In this document: piece after piece, positions 1 to 6,631 of the stretch | Layout: every line of letters starts with the position of its first letter | Position numbering within the stretch: the stretch's first letter is position 1 | Made by a program: the position numbers and the translations under genes | Notes under the pieces: generated by a model | Database searches by the model: none | What the model was told of the DNA's origin: nothing | What the model saw: the letters and a program-made list of their open reading frames with translations, nothing else | DNA from: CAYXVB01 sp964467785 | GTDB taxonomy: Bacteria > Bdellovibrionota > UBA1018 | Reading direction: 5' to 3' | DNA: 6,735 nt | Assembly: GCA_964467785.1 (NCBI GenBank) | Contig: CAYXVB010000192.1 | Location: forward strand, 1-6,735

Positions 1-1106
1 GGCTTGATGGAGAAGAGGAGATAGAGGAGCGGAAATATGAGGTAGACGAAAATCGAAATCCCGACCAAGAAGAATGAATTCGACATGAAGTACTGAATGC
101 GCTGGTCAAGCTGGAGTCGAGTGGAACGCAGTGGATTGTGATAGAACAGCATTTCGAGTCCACCACGGGCCCAGCGGAGCTGCTGCTTGAAATACGAGAC
201 GACTGTATCAGGTGCCTGACCGATAGCGAGGATGCGATTTACGAAAATGGTCTGCCAGCCACCCTCATGAAGCTTGAGTGAGGTCCAGATGTCCTCTGAT
301 TTATTGAATGCGATGCCACCAATACCATCGATCGCTGCGCGGCGGAAAATCATATTTGTCCCGACGCAAAAGGCTGAATTCGAGATGTTCTTTGATGGGC
401 AGACATAGCGGTAAAAAACTTCCTGCGCCTGGGCTGCGCCAGAGGCGATAAAGTGTTCGGTATTCGCGTAGTGCTGCGGCGACTGAACCATCGCGACACG
501 GGCATTGGCCATATATGGGAGGAGTGTCGTGATAAAGTCTGGCTTTGGCACCTGATCAGCATCAAAGACTGCAAAAAAGTCTCCTTCGCATTGCTGAAGG
601 CCATTGTTCAAATTCCCCGCTTTCGCATGCTGACGGCTCTCGCGCGTCACGTAGCGGACTCCGAGTTCCTTTGCGAGCGCTGCAACTTCAGCCGATTGTC
701 CATCATCAAAAACATACGTCGTATGGGGATACTCCATCGAGATCACTGCCTTGAGCGTCCTACGGATAACGGCCTTCGGCTCATTATAGGTCGTTACAAT
801 ACAGTCAATCGTCGGGCTCGTCTCAAGAAATGAGGCATCCCAGACACGCTTCAATCGATGATGCCACTCGACAACGACATCGAGAAGGACAGTCACCCAG
901 AGTCCGGCGAGTACCGTGATGCTGATCGCATCCGCCAACACCTGGAAAGCATAGAGCACGAGATGATCAGCATTGGCTGGATTGAAGACGAAAGAGGCGT
1001 AGAAGACCACGACAAACGGCGCCGAGAGGAGAAAGACAATCGTCAGATTATCGATCCGTGTCGAGGCGAGAAAGCGTTCTGGTTTTTGAGTGTTATTTGT
1101 TGACAT
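1..1106 (-). CDS. Cellulose-synthase-like processive glycosyltransferase (GT2, BcsA type), 3' end outside window
   Basis: The first 368 codons are present and the reading frame is still open at the left edge. It starts at ATG 1106, which overlaps the end of the upstream gene by 14 bp. Two hydrophobic segments (about residues 21-41 and 53-79) precede a cytoplasmic GT-A domain. This domain carries the full processive GT2 motif set: TTYNEP (105-110), DDG (134-136), DAD (182-184), TNMIFRR (250-256), SED (270-272, equivalent to the TED catalytic-base motif of BcsA) and QQLRW (308-312, the QxxRW acceptor-site motif). A further membrane segment begins near 343 and continues to the edge. In known families such enzymes polymerise a beta-linked polysaccharide from UDP-sugars and extrude it through their own channel. 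The product here could be cellulose, another glucan, poly-GlcNAc or hyaluronan-like; the sequence does not decide. A C-terminal PilZ (c-di-GMP) domain cannot be judged because that part is missing. As last visible gene of the operon it is probably translationally coupled to the preceding gene. Confidence 0.93.
   Translation of the reverse strand, partial: MSTNNTQKPERFLASTRIDNLTIVFLLSAPFVVVFYASFVFNPANADHLVLYAFQVLADAISITVLAGLWVTVLLDVVVEWHHRLKRVWDASFLETSPTIDCIVTTYNEPKAVIRRTLKAVISMEYPHTTYVFDDGQSAEVAALAKELGVRYVTRESRQHAKAGNLNNGLQQCEGDFFAVFDADQVPKPDFITTLLPYMANARVAMVQSPQHYANTEHFIASGAAQAQEVFYRYVCPSKNISNSAFCVGTNMIFRRAAIDGIGGIAFNKSEDIWTSLKLHEGGWQTIFVNRILAIGQAPDTVVSYFKQQLRWARGGLEMLFYHNPLRSTRLQLDQRIQYFMSNSFFLVGISIFVYLIFPLLYLLFSIK
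1093..1106 (-). other. 14-bp gene overlap (stop of fusion gene / start of BcsA-like gene)
   Basis: Read on the minus strand, ATGTCAACAAATAA holds the start codon of the BcsA-like gene and, in another frame, the last codons and TAA stop of the 941-residue fusion protein. An AGGA lies 12 nt upstream of the ATG, too far for a normal ribosome binding site. This overlap suggests translational coupling and ties the two proteins to one transcript. Confidence 0.85.
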
Positions 1107-3918
1107 AGCGAGAGAGTTTCCTGAACGAAATTCGGATAAGACCATGCGTCTTCATAGTCCAAAGCACGGCCACAAGCATCGTCACGACCCCAAGTGACTG
1201 CACTGGCCAGTGCCACCACGGCCAATCATTGCGTAATTCAAATGTCTGAGCCGGGACACTCCCCGATTTTTCCAACACCATAAGCCGGAGTGTCGATGGC
1301 CGAACAGACCATTCACCGCCTTCAAATGAAGTAACCTGCCATTTCGCATCATAGCTCTGATTCACGAGGATGATCGGATCATCCATCATATCTAACTTGG
1401 GAAATGACTCGCCACCGATCTCCAGTACATTGGTCGGAACAAATCCGACTTCGATCGGCACAATGGCCGAGGAACGCATGATCTCCGCCATCTCGGCAAT
1501 CCGCTCATCCCATGGCTTATAGGAGGCAATATGAATCGTTGGCAATGGAAGCTCATCACTGAGGAGGCGGTCAGAAATTTCCGTGCGTGAAACGGCAAAG
1601 GCTGATACGATCGGCGACGTGTTACGGAGCACGGCAATCGCGTCGGTCAGCGGTTCGCTATTCTCGAGTGCAACCACCTCAAACATTGCCCCTTCCTTAG
1701 TGGTCAAGCCCGTGACCAAGGGAGACGCAGCAGGCAAGAACAGATATTCGATACCAAGGACGGTGGCATAATTCTCGATGTTCCGGAGATGGGCTTGCGA
1801 AATACCCGTGTAACCGAGCCGACTATTCATGAGAACGCGGAGACGTGTCGAATAGGGATGGGGCGACATATGCTCATTGTATGACGTGACGTACCGTACG
1901 CCAGCCGGAGCAAAGTAGGTTGCCTCAGAAACATTTTCTGTAAAGACATTGCCCTTCGGCAATTCATGATCGGTGAAATACTCAGCAACGGCATTCTGGA
2001 TTTCGTTGACCGGCGGTGAAACATAGTAACGCGAAGCGATATCAACAGCATGGACAAGGCCCGCAGCAATGAGAACAGTAGCAACAAGTTTGATACCAAG
2101 TCCTTGCACTGCGCCGAGCGTCCGCTGGAGCACGACACCAAAAACGAGGACGAGAGCAAATGCGACTGCTGTGATGCCGCGTGAGAACTGGAACTGGACG
2201 AGGAAATTCGGAAGATAATCCTTCTGTCCAAGGTAAATGAGCACAAGGTAAACGCTCGCATAGACCAGCAGTACCTTGGTCCAGGTCGGAACGAGTTGTG
2301 AGCGCCAGATAACCAAAAGCCAGATAATCCCGAAGAGGAGCCAATAGAGCATGCTGAGGCCGCCGTACGGAGCCAGCACTGATGTCGAGAGATAGATGTA
2401 CGATTTGAAGAGCGGGTTCGTGAAGAAGTAACCAGCGGTAAAATACGAGGTCAAAAATGGTGCCGCTGCGAGGAAATAGACGATGCCTACGCGGAAGATT
2501 TTTGAGAAATCGGATTTCAGTTTTGAAAAGACAACGAGGAGACCAAGCAGAATTGAGGCATTGAAACCGAATACGGGATGAAAAGTCCAGACAGCACCGG
2601 TGACCGCGGCCAAAACATAAATCCACTTGAGATCACGGAAAGTCATGATCCAGAGCAGGAGATAGAGGGGAAAGGCGATGAAAGCGATATAGATCGAGTA
2701 ATCCTGCATGGAACCCCACTCCTGGACGATGGTGTACGAAGCGATTACTGGCAACATGGCAAAAATCCGATTCGCACCGAGGAGACGGAGGATGCCGTAC
2801 AATGCCACCCGAAGACTGATATAGAGAACGACGAGAGAAAGTAGCAGCACCTTGGTAATTGGGAGACCCGTGAGCTCGACGACGCCGAGCATGATGTAAT
2901 GCGCCACATACTGGTACAGTTTCCAATAACCGATGCCATTACTCCAGATATGGTCCCAGGCGACCAGTCCATGGTCCTGAAGCGACCTCACTCGGAACGC
3001 ATGGTAGATCCAGTCCTCATAGCCCGTGTACAAATAATTGAAGGCGGCGTAGTAACCAACCAGGTACCACCCGACCAGACCAATCGCGAGGGCGATAGCG
3101 CCATCGATCAAAAGCGCCTGAGAGATGCGACCCCAGTTCCGGGCCTCTCGACGCGCCGGGATAGCGCTTTCGATACTCTTCGGACCTGTTGCCTCAGGCA
3201 CGAGACTCTGCCACTTCAAAAGAACAAGGTGTCGAAGGAACGCGACCCCCTGTTCGACGGTCGCCTTGCTTTCATCATTGATGCGCTTCTGGAAAGTATA
3301 GGGAACTTCAGAAACTCGAAGTTTCTTGGTCCGGGCGAGGATGTCGATCAGGATCTTGAATCCTTGAAGGCCCTGGAAATTAAGATTCTCGACGATAGAT
3401 TTCCGAAACACAAAGAAGCCACTCCCCGGGTCGGTGGTCTTGCGCGTCTGTGGAATGATCGCCCACGCCGCAAATCGACACAGGTGGGAGACCGCTCGAC
3501 GGTACAACGTACCAAGCCCCTCAGCGCTCCCGCCGACAGCATACCGCGTCGCGACGGTCACATCAGCGCCCGTCTCGCGAAGTTTCGCAATAAGCTCCGG
3601 TATGGCATATGGTGGATGCTGGAGATCAGAATCCATGCAGAGGATATATTCGCCCTTTGCGGCGATAAAGCCGTCGACGAGGGCTGTCGCAAGCCCAGTC
3701 CGTTTTTCTGGTGCCCGACGAACGAGCCGGACATTCTTGTAGACCTCTTGCATACGTACGATCACATCCGGTGTCATGTCCGAACTATCGTCGACAAAGA
3801 CGATTTCATACCGCACATCGCTCTCTTCAAGCGAGCGAGCAACAGCCCGAAGCAACGGAGCGATGTTGGCCGCTTCGTTATAGGTCGGTAGGAGGATAGT
3901 GAGGTCAAGCTTGGGCAT
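1093..3918 (-). CDS. Fusion: DPM-synthase-like GT2 + polytopic GT-C/PTPS-related-type membrane domain + extracytoplasmic domain
   Basis: This is a 941-residue protein. Residues 1 to about 235 are a GT2 domain of the dolichyl/polyprenyl-phosphate mannose synthase type: LLPTYNEAANI (9-19), DDSSD (43-47), DSDLQHPP (96-103), DPGSGFFVFRK (163-173) and EVPYTF...SK (204-218). Known members transfer a sugar from a nucleotide onto polyprenyl phosphate at the cytoplasmic face. After a basic linker, about 11-12 hydrophobic helices follow (roughly 269-289, then repeatedly to 625). The first extracytoplasmic loop contains GYEDWIYH (299-306); an acidic pair at that place resembles the catalytic loop of GT-C transferases and of PTPS-related membrane proteins. 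Residues about 630-900 look soluble and lie outside, with NQSYDAKWQV (853-862) recalling YfhO-like proteins. A last helix (about 903-922) follows an aromatic run, and the tail is basic. GT2 assignment is firm; the transferase role of the second part is inference. The gene starts 16 bp after the oxidoreductase stop and has no clear Shine-Dalgarno sequence. Confidence 0.93.
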   Translation of the reverse strand: MPKLDLTILLPTYNEAANIAPLLRAVARSLEESDVRYEIVFVDDSSDMTPDVIVRMQEVYKNVRLVRRAPEKRTGLATALVDGFIAAKGEYILCMDSDLQHPPYAIPELIAKLRETGADVTVATRYAVGGSAEGLGTLYRRAVSHLCRFAAWAIIPQTRKTTDPGSGFFVFRKSIVENLNFQGLQGFKILIDILARTKKLRVSEVPYTFQKRINDESKATVEQGVAFLRHLVLLKWQSLVPEATGPKSIESAIPARREARNWGRISQALLIDGAIALAIGLVGWYLVGYYAAFNYLYTGYEDWIYHAFRVRSLQDHGLVAWDHIWSNGIGYWKLYQYVAHYIMLGVVELTGLPITKVLLLSLVVLYISLRVALYGILRLLGANRIFAMLPVIASYTIVQEWGSMQDYSIYIAFIAFPLYLLLWIMTFRDLKWIYVLAAVTGAVWTFHPVFGFNASILLGLLVVFSKLKSDFSKIFRVGIVYFLAAAPFLTSYFTAGYFFTNPLFKSYIYLSTSVLAPYGGLSMLYWLLFGIIWLLVIWRSQLVPTWTKVLLVYASVYLVLIYLGQKDYLPNFLVQFQFSRGITAVAFALVLVFGVVLQRTLGAVQGLGIKLVATVLIAAGLVHAVDIASRYYVSPPVNEIQNAVAEYFTDHELPKGNVFTENVSEATYFAPAGVRYVTSYNEHMSPHPYSTRLRVLMNSRLGYTGISQAHLRNIENYATVLGIEYLFLPAASPLVTGLTTKEGAMFEVVALENSEPLTDAIAVLRNTSPIVSAFAVSRTEISDRLLSDELPLPTIHIASYKPWDERIAEMAEIMRSSAIVPIEVGFVPTNVLEIGGESFPKLDMMDDPIILVNQSYDAKWQVTSFEGGEWSVRPSTLRLMVLEKSGSVPAQTFELRNDWPWWHWPVQSLGVVTMLVAVLWTMKTHGLIRISFRKLSRYVNK

Positions 3919-3934
3919 AGATGAGAATACTGTC

Positions 3935-5275
3935 TCAGGCGTTCAGGTTACGCAATACCATATCGGCAATCATATTGCCGTCACGCACCGCATAGTTGGT
4001 ACCACGATCGTCTGGGTAAATCTGAGAGAAATTTGCGAGGTAGACACCCGGAAGTGGTGTCTGATACGCTGGCATCTTTTCCTTGTAACCCATTCCGACA
4101 ATATGCTGGGCGTTCTTGAAGCGGAACAGCTCAGCGGCGGTAATCTTCGAAGCATCGAAATCCGGAAACATCAGCTTCAGTCCGGCTTTCCATTCATCCA
4201 TGATAACTTCCTTCTCGAGAGAAAAATAGGGGTGGTCGTGCGAAACATAGGCCCCGACGTAATACACATGTTTACCACCAAAATTTTCCGAACCAGCCAA
4301 CTCTGAAAGCGAGAGAAATACAAGGAACGGACAGCGAGGATCGTTGATGTTGTGCCAGTAATATGAGGTGATACGCTGTGTCGAAACAAACGGCATGACG
4401 ACGGCACCGATGTAGTCGATACTTGCAAGCTGAGTCTTGTACTCGGCTGTCGCCAATGGATCATTTTCAATGAGACGACCAAAGACATGGGTCGGAATAG
4501 TCGCAATCACGGTATCGTGAAGAATGGGAGAACCACCGATCATTACCTCGACCTTCCCCGACTCAGGGATGGAGCGCAGTGATTCGATCTGCACGCCTGT
4601 GCGGACTTCCCCGCCAAGCTTCTCAATCTCTTCGACCAAACGATCGGCCACAATGTGCCAACCACCAGTAAAATAACCTAGCTTCTCGACGACATCGCCC
4701 TTTTCCTTGGATCGTGCCCGAACCCGGATTCGTGACCAAAGCCAAGACATGGCAATCTTGTCATAGTATTTCGAGAACTTCCCCTTAAGAAGCGGGGTCC
4801 AGATAATGTCCATGACTTCTTTGCCCGACCATTTCAGCATCCAATCGTAGGCTGTGACACGGGTCAAGGGCTCCCAGCGGGTCAAAAATTGCAAATAAAG
4901 ACCAACAACACCAAAACGGATCCGATTCAAAAATGAAAGTGGGGTAAAGCGCAGGATGTCCACTGGGGTCATGAATGGATACAGCTTTCCATCATAGTAC
5001 GTCGAGACAGAGCTGTCATGGAATACGAGCTTCTCCCGAATTCCGAGCTCCTCAAGGAGGCCGAGGATATCCGCATCGGTCTTATAGAGAAAATGATAGA
5101 TCTTCTCCATCGCAATCCCATCCAAAGAAAATCCCGATACGAGACCGGCGACATACGACTCTCGTTCATAGAGCGTAACCGCCTGCCCAGCCTTGGCGAG
5201 GCGATAGGCAGCGACTAAGCCAGTATATCCAGCACCGATGATAGCAACTGATTTCTTCATAGTGGTCTCGTTCAT
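3935..5275 (-). CDS. FAD-dependent oxidoreductase, flavin amine-oxidase fold (HemY / UDP-galactopyranose-mutase-like)
   Basis: The 446-residue protein opens with a Rossmann dinucleotide-binding motif, IIGAGYTGL (12-20, glycines 14, 16 and 19), with the ribose-binding acid at E37. Further family marks are the GWHIVADRLVEEIEKLGGEV stretch (205-224) and the C-terminal FAD-contact region GVYLANFSQIYPDDRGTNYA (410-429) followed by VRDGNM. The length fits the superfamily that includes protoporphyrinogen oxidase, phytoene desaturase and UDP-galactopyranose mutase. The setting, between glycosyltransferases and GtrA and without haem genes, argues for a role in sugar or lipid-carrier chemistry, possibly a redox or mutase step on a nucleotide sugar or lipid-linked sugar. 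The substrate is unknown. The ATG at 5275 overlaps the gtrA-family stop in an ATGA. A second ATG at 5260 (MKKSVAIIGAG) is an equally typical family start; neither has a Shine-Dalgarno sequence. I keep 5275 because of the overlap. Confidence 0.9.
   Translation of the reverse strand: MNETTMKKSVAIIGAGYTGLVAAYRLAKAGQAVTLYERESYVAGLVSGFSLDGIAMEKIYHFLYKTDADILGLLEELGIREKLVFHDSSVSTYYDGKLYPFMTPVDILRFTPLSFLNRIRFGVVGLYLQFLTRWEPLTRVTAYDWMLKWSGKEVMDIIWTPLLKGKFSKYYDKIAMSWLWSRIRVRARSKEKGDVVEKLGYFTGGWHIVADRLVEEIEKLGGEVRTGVQIESLRSIPESGKVEVMIGGSPILHDTVIATIPTHVFGRLIENDPLATAEYKTQLASIDYIGAVVMPFVSTQRITSYYWHNINDPRCPFLVFLSLSELAGSENFGGKHVYYVGAYVSHDHPYFSLEKEVIMDEWKAGLKLMFPDFDASKITAAELFRFKNAQHIVGMGYKEKMPAYQTPLPGVYLANFSQIYPDDRGTNYAVRDGNMIADMVLRNLNA
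5272..5275 (-). other. ATGA stop/start overlap
   Basis: On the minus strand the TGA stop of the GtrA-family gene (5274-5272) shares bases with the ATG of the oxidoreductase (5275-5273). This is the classic arrangement for ribosome re-initiation and fits the lack of a Shine-Dalgarno sequence in front of the oxidoreductase. Confidence 0.8.
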
Positions 5276-5697
5276 AAAGTATTCGACTTAAATGAAATAT
5301 GCTTGTTCAACAAAAACTGCACCACAAAAATAACCGGCAATGAGGCGATCTTCACGATGTTTCCGTTAATTCCGTACATATCATGCGCGACATACAGCGC
5401 GAGAGCTGAAAGGAGCAGACCGGCGCCACTTACGAGAGAGAAGAGGACGAGACGCATCCCTAGACGATCGCTGACCTTAAAGTTATATTTCGCGTTGAGT
5501 ACAAATGAGTAGATCGTCGCGAGGGAAACAGAAACAGCCGTCGCAACAACTGCCGGTATCCCATAGGTATTGAACAGAAGGAAAAACCCGACTACATCAA
5601 CGAGGGCCGCACTCGCGCCAATGAAGAAGTAGAGGATAAGCGTCCTCGGAAGGGCAATGTTGATGATCGGGAGCACGAGCGGCTGTTGATTGGGCAT
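5272..5697 (-). CDS. GtrA-family four-helix membrane protein
   Basis: This is a 141-residue protein with four hydrophobic segments (about 20-42, 48-68, 82-104 and 112-130), the usual size and topology of the GtrA/DPMS3 family. The two family hallmarks, an aromatic-Asn-basic-aromatic sequence after helices 2 and 4, are present as SFVLNAKYNFK (64-74) and FLLNKHISFK (128-137). Family members work with polyprenyl-phosphate glycosyltransferases and are thought to flip the lipid-linked sugar or help hold the synthase at the membrane; the flippase role is established only for some members. The gene lies 13 bp after the stand-alone GT2, the usual gtrB-gtrA pairing, and overlaps the next gene by 4 bp. 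No Shine-Dalgarno sequence is visible before ATG 5697, so it probably depends on translation of the GT2 gene. The family is confidently recognised; the exact sugar lipid is unknown. Confidence 0.92.
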   Translation of the reverse strand: MPNQQPLVLPIINIALPRTLILYFFIGASAALVDVVGFFLLFNTYGIPAVVATAVSVSLATIYSFVLNAKYNFKVSDRLGMRLVLFSLVSGAGLLLSALALYVAHDMYGINGNIVKIASLPVIFVVQFLLNKHISFKSNTL

Positions 5698-5710
5698 ACA
5701 AAGATGTTAC

Positions 5711-6493
5711 TTAAAACAGGCGACGATTACTGATTAGCCCTGTGAGTCGCCTCCCCTTTCCTAGAAGTCCGGCGCCCACAGAGCGTGACAGTACCGGAAG
5801 CCGATGCTGATACCAGAGGGAAAGCGCATTCCACGCGATCTCGACCGAAGCACTCCAAAGACTGATTTTCGAATCGCCAGAGTTCCGTTCAGAAAAATCG
5901 ACTGCACATCCCTTGACAGCATACCCCGCGAGCCCTGCCTTCAAAAGAAACTCCATATCAAACGTCCATGGCGATGGATCAAGAGCAACCGACTCCAATA
6001 CACGACGACGGAACAACTTTAGCCCTGACTGTGAATCTACCTCTAGGCCATTCAGATGGCGAGCAAATACCTCCTGGAAGATCCAGCTCGCGAGACGGCG
6101 ACATGGATTACCGACCGCATTTCGGCGATTTGCAACCACAACATCCGCACCTGCCGAAAGATACTCAAACATTGGACCAATCGCCTCGGGTGGACATTGG
6201 AGATCCGCATCCAGAATAACAATATTTTCAAACTGTGCCTGCTCAAAACCCTCGAGAAGCGAATATGCCTTGCCACGCTGTCCGACTTTTCGGAGCGGAT
6301 GGATAGAAAAACCCTCCGCCTGCATCCGTTCCAACTTTTGAAATGTTCCGTCCGTAGACCAATCATCAACGACGATCGCTTCCCAGACATACTGCTGACG
6401 CGTCAGAAAATCACTCAGACGCCGGATAAGCGGCTCGATATTCCCTCGCTCATTGAGCGTAGGGATAATGACAGATACCTGGCGTTCGCGCAT
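5711..6493 (-). CDS. Polyprenyl-phosphate glycosyltransferase, GT2 (DPM1/ALG5/GtrB-like)
   Basis: From ATG 6493 the protein has 260 residues. It starts directly into the GT-A fold: VSVIIPTLNE (6-15), the nucleotide-binding DDWSTDGT (43-50), DADLQCPP (95-102, metal-binding DxD), DSQSGLKLFRR (153-163, matching the D-T/S-Q-C-G-x-K-L-F motif of ALG5/DPM1-like enzymes), TFDMEFL (177-183) and ERNSGDSKIS (202-211, the usual G-x-SK element). There is no convincing pair of C-terminal transmembrane helices, unlike enterobacterial GtrB, so it is probably peripheral and may rely on the GtrA partner next door. Expected reaction: sugar transfer from a UDP- or GDP-sugar to undecaprenyl (polyprenyl) phosphate. 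The frame continues upstream to a TTG at 6541 (16 extra residues), but that stretch includes a hairpin and lies before the conserved start, so ATG 6493 is preferred. It is the first gene of the operon, behind the promoter at 6566-6594. Confidence 0.92.
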   Translation of the reverse strand: MRERQVSVIIPTLNERGNIEPLIRRLSDFLTRQQYVWEAIVVDDWSTDGTFQKLERMQAEGFSIHPLRKVGQRGKAYSLLEGFEQAQFENIVILDADLQCPPEAIGPMFEYLSAGADVVVANRRNAVGNPCRRLASWIFQEVFARHLNGLEVDSQSGLKLFRRRVLESVALDPSPWTFDMEFLLKAGLAGYAVKGCAVDFSERNSGDSKISLWSASVEIAWNALSLWYQHRLPVLSRSVGAGLLGKGRRLTGLISNRRLF

Positions 6494-6508
6494 ACTAGGA
6501 AACGCAAA

Positions 6509-6525
6509 GCGGGATGATATCCCGC
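6509..6525 (-). promoter_or_regulatory. Leader hairpin (7-bp perfect stem, 3-nt loop)
   Basis: GCGGGAT and ATCCCGC form a perfect inverted repeat around a 3-nt loop. In the predicted transcript it ends 15 nt before the ATG of the first operon gene, so it could hinder or tune ribosome access, stabilise the 5' end or bind a protein. The downstream bases (TTTGCGTTT) are only partly U-rich, so it would be a poor intrinsic terminator. Confidence 0.5.
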
Positions 6526-6564
6526 TCAAATAAAGAAGCAACCCTCGTCTCTTTAGCGAAGCTC

Positions 6565-6578
6565 TATCTAATCAGATA
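6565..6578. repeat. Inverted repeat TATCT-N4-AGATA over the -10 element
   Basis: Two perfect 5-bp half-sites are separated by 4 bp. The repeat covers the whole proposed -10 hexamer and the extended TG. A small operator for a dimeric repressor is possible, but a 5-bp repeat in A+T-rich DNA can arise by chance. Confidence 0.35.
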
Positions 6579-6594
6579 TTGGTTTTTTTGTCAA
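6566..6594 (-). promoter_or_regulatory. Sigma-70-type promoter of the glycan operon
   Basis: On the minus strand a perfect -35 TTGACA (6594-6589) is followed by a 17-bp spacer, an extended TGA just before the -10, and a weak -10 TTAGAT (6571-6566, 3 of 6 consensus). An A6 run directly after the -35 may bend the DNA. Transcription would start near 6559 and give a leader of about 65 nt before ATG 6493. It is the only intergenic space ahead of the five tightly packed genes, which supports it as the main promoter. Confidence 0.6.
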
Positions 6595-6631
6595 TACTAT
6601 GGCAGAACGAGAAGGCACGGGCAGATCAGCC

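Larger units (their letters stand above)
6494..6631. other. Intergenic regulatory region
   Basis: This is the only sizeable non-coding stretch in the window, 138 bp. It holds the operon promoter, an inverted repeat over the -10 and a leader hairpin, each listed separately. No strong terminator for the preceding gene is visible, so some read-through from upstream is possible. The promoter-side part is clearly richer in A+T than the genes. Confidence 0.7.

Noticed and set aside
453..833. 126-codon plus-strand open frame within the BcsA-like gene
   Set aside because: It lies opposite the codons for the DDG and DAD motifs of the glycosyltransferase and shows no domain or ribosome binding site of its own.
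2899..3891. 330-codon plus-strand open frame opposite the GT2 part of the fusion gene
   Set aside because: The minus-strand frame holds a full ordered set of GT2 motifs and membrane helices. The plus-strand product has no recognisable motif, and its composition is what an antisense reading of a coding region gives.
3935..5275. Calling the FAD enzyme protoporphyrinogen oxidase or phytoene desaturase
   Set aside because: It shares the fold, but nothing nearby belongs to haem or carotenoid synthesis, and all neighbours handle sugars and lipid carriers.
6494..6541. N-terminal extension of the first GT2 from TTG 6541
   Set aside because: The 16 extra residues come before the family's usual start, TTG is a rarer start, no ribosome binding site is seen and the stretch contains the perfect hairpin, which looks like leader sequence.
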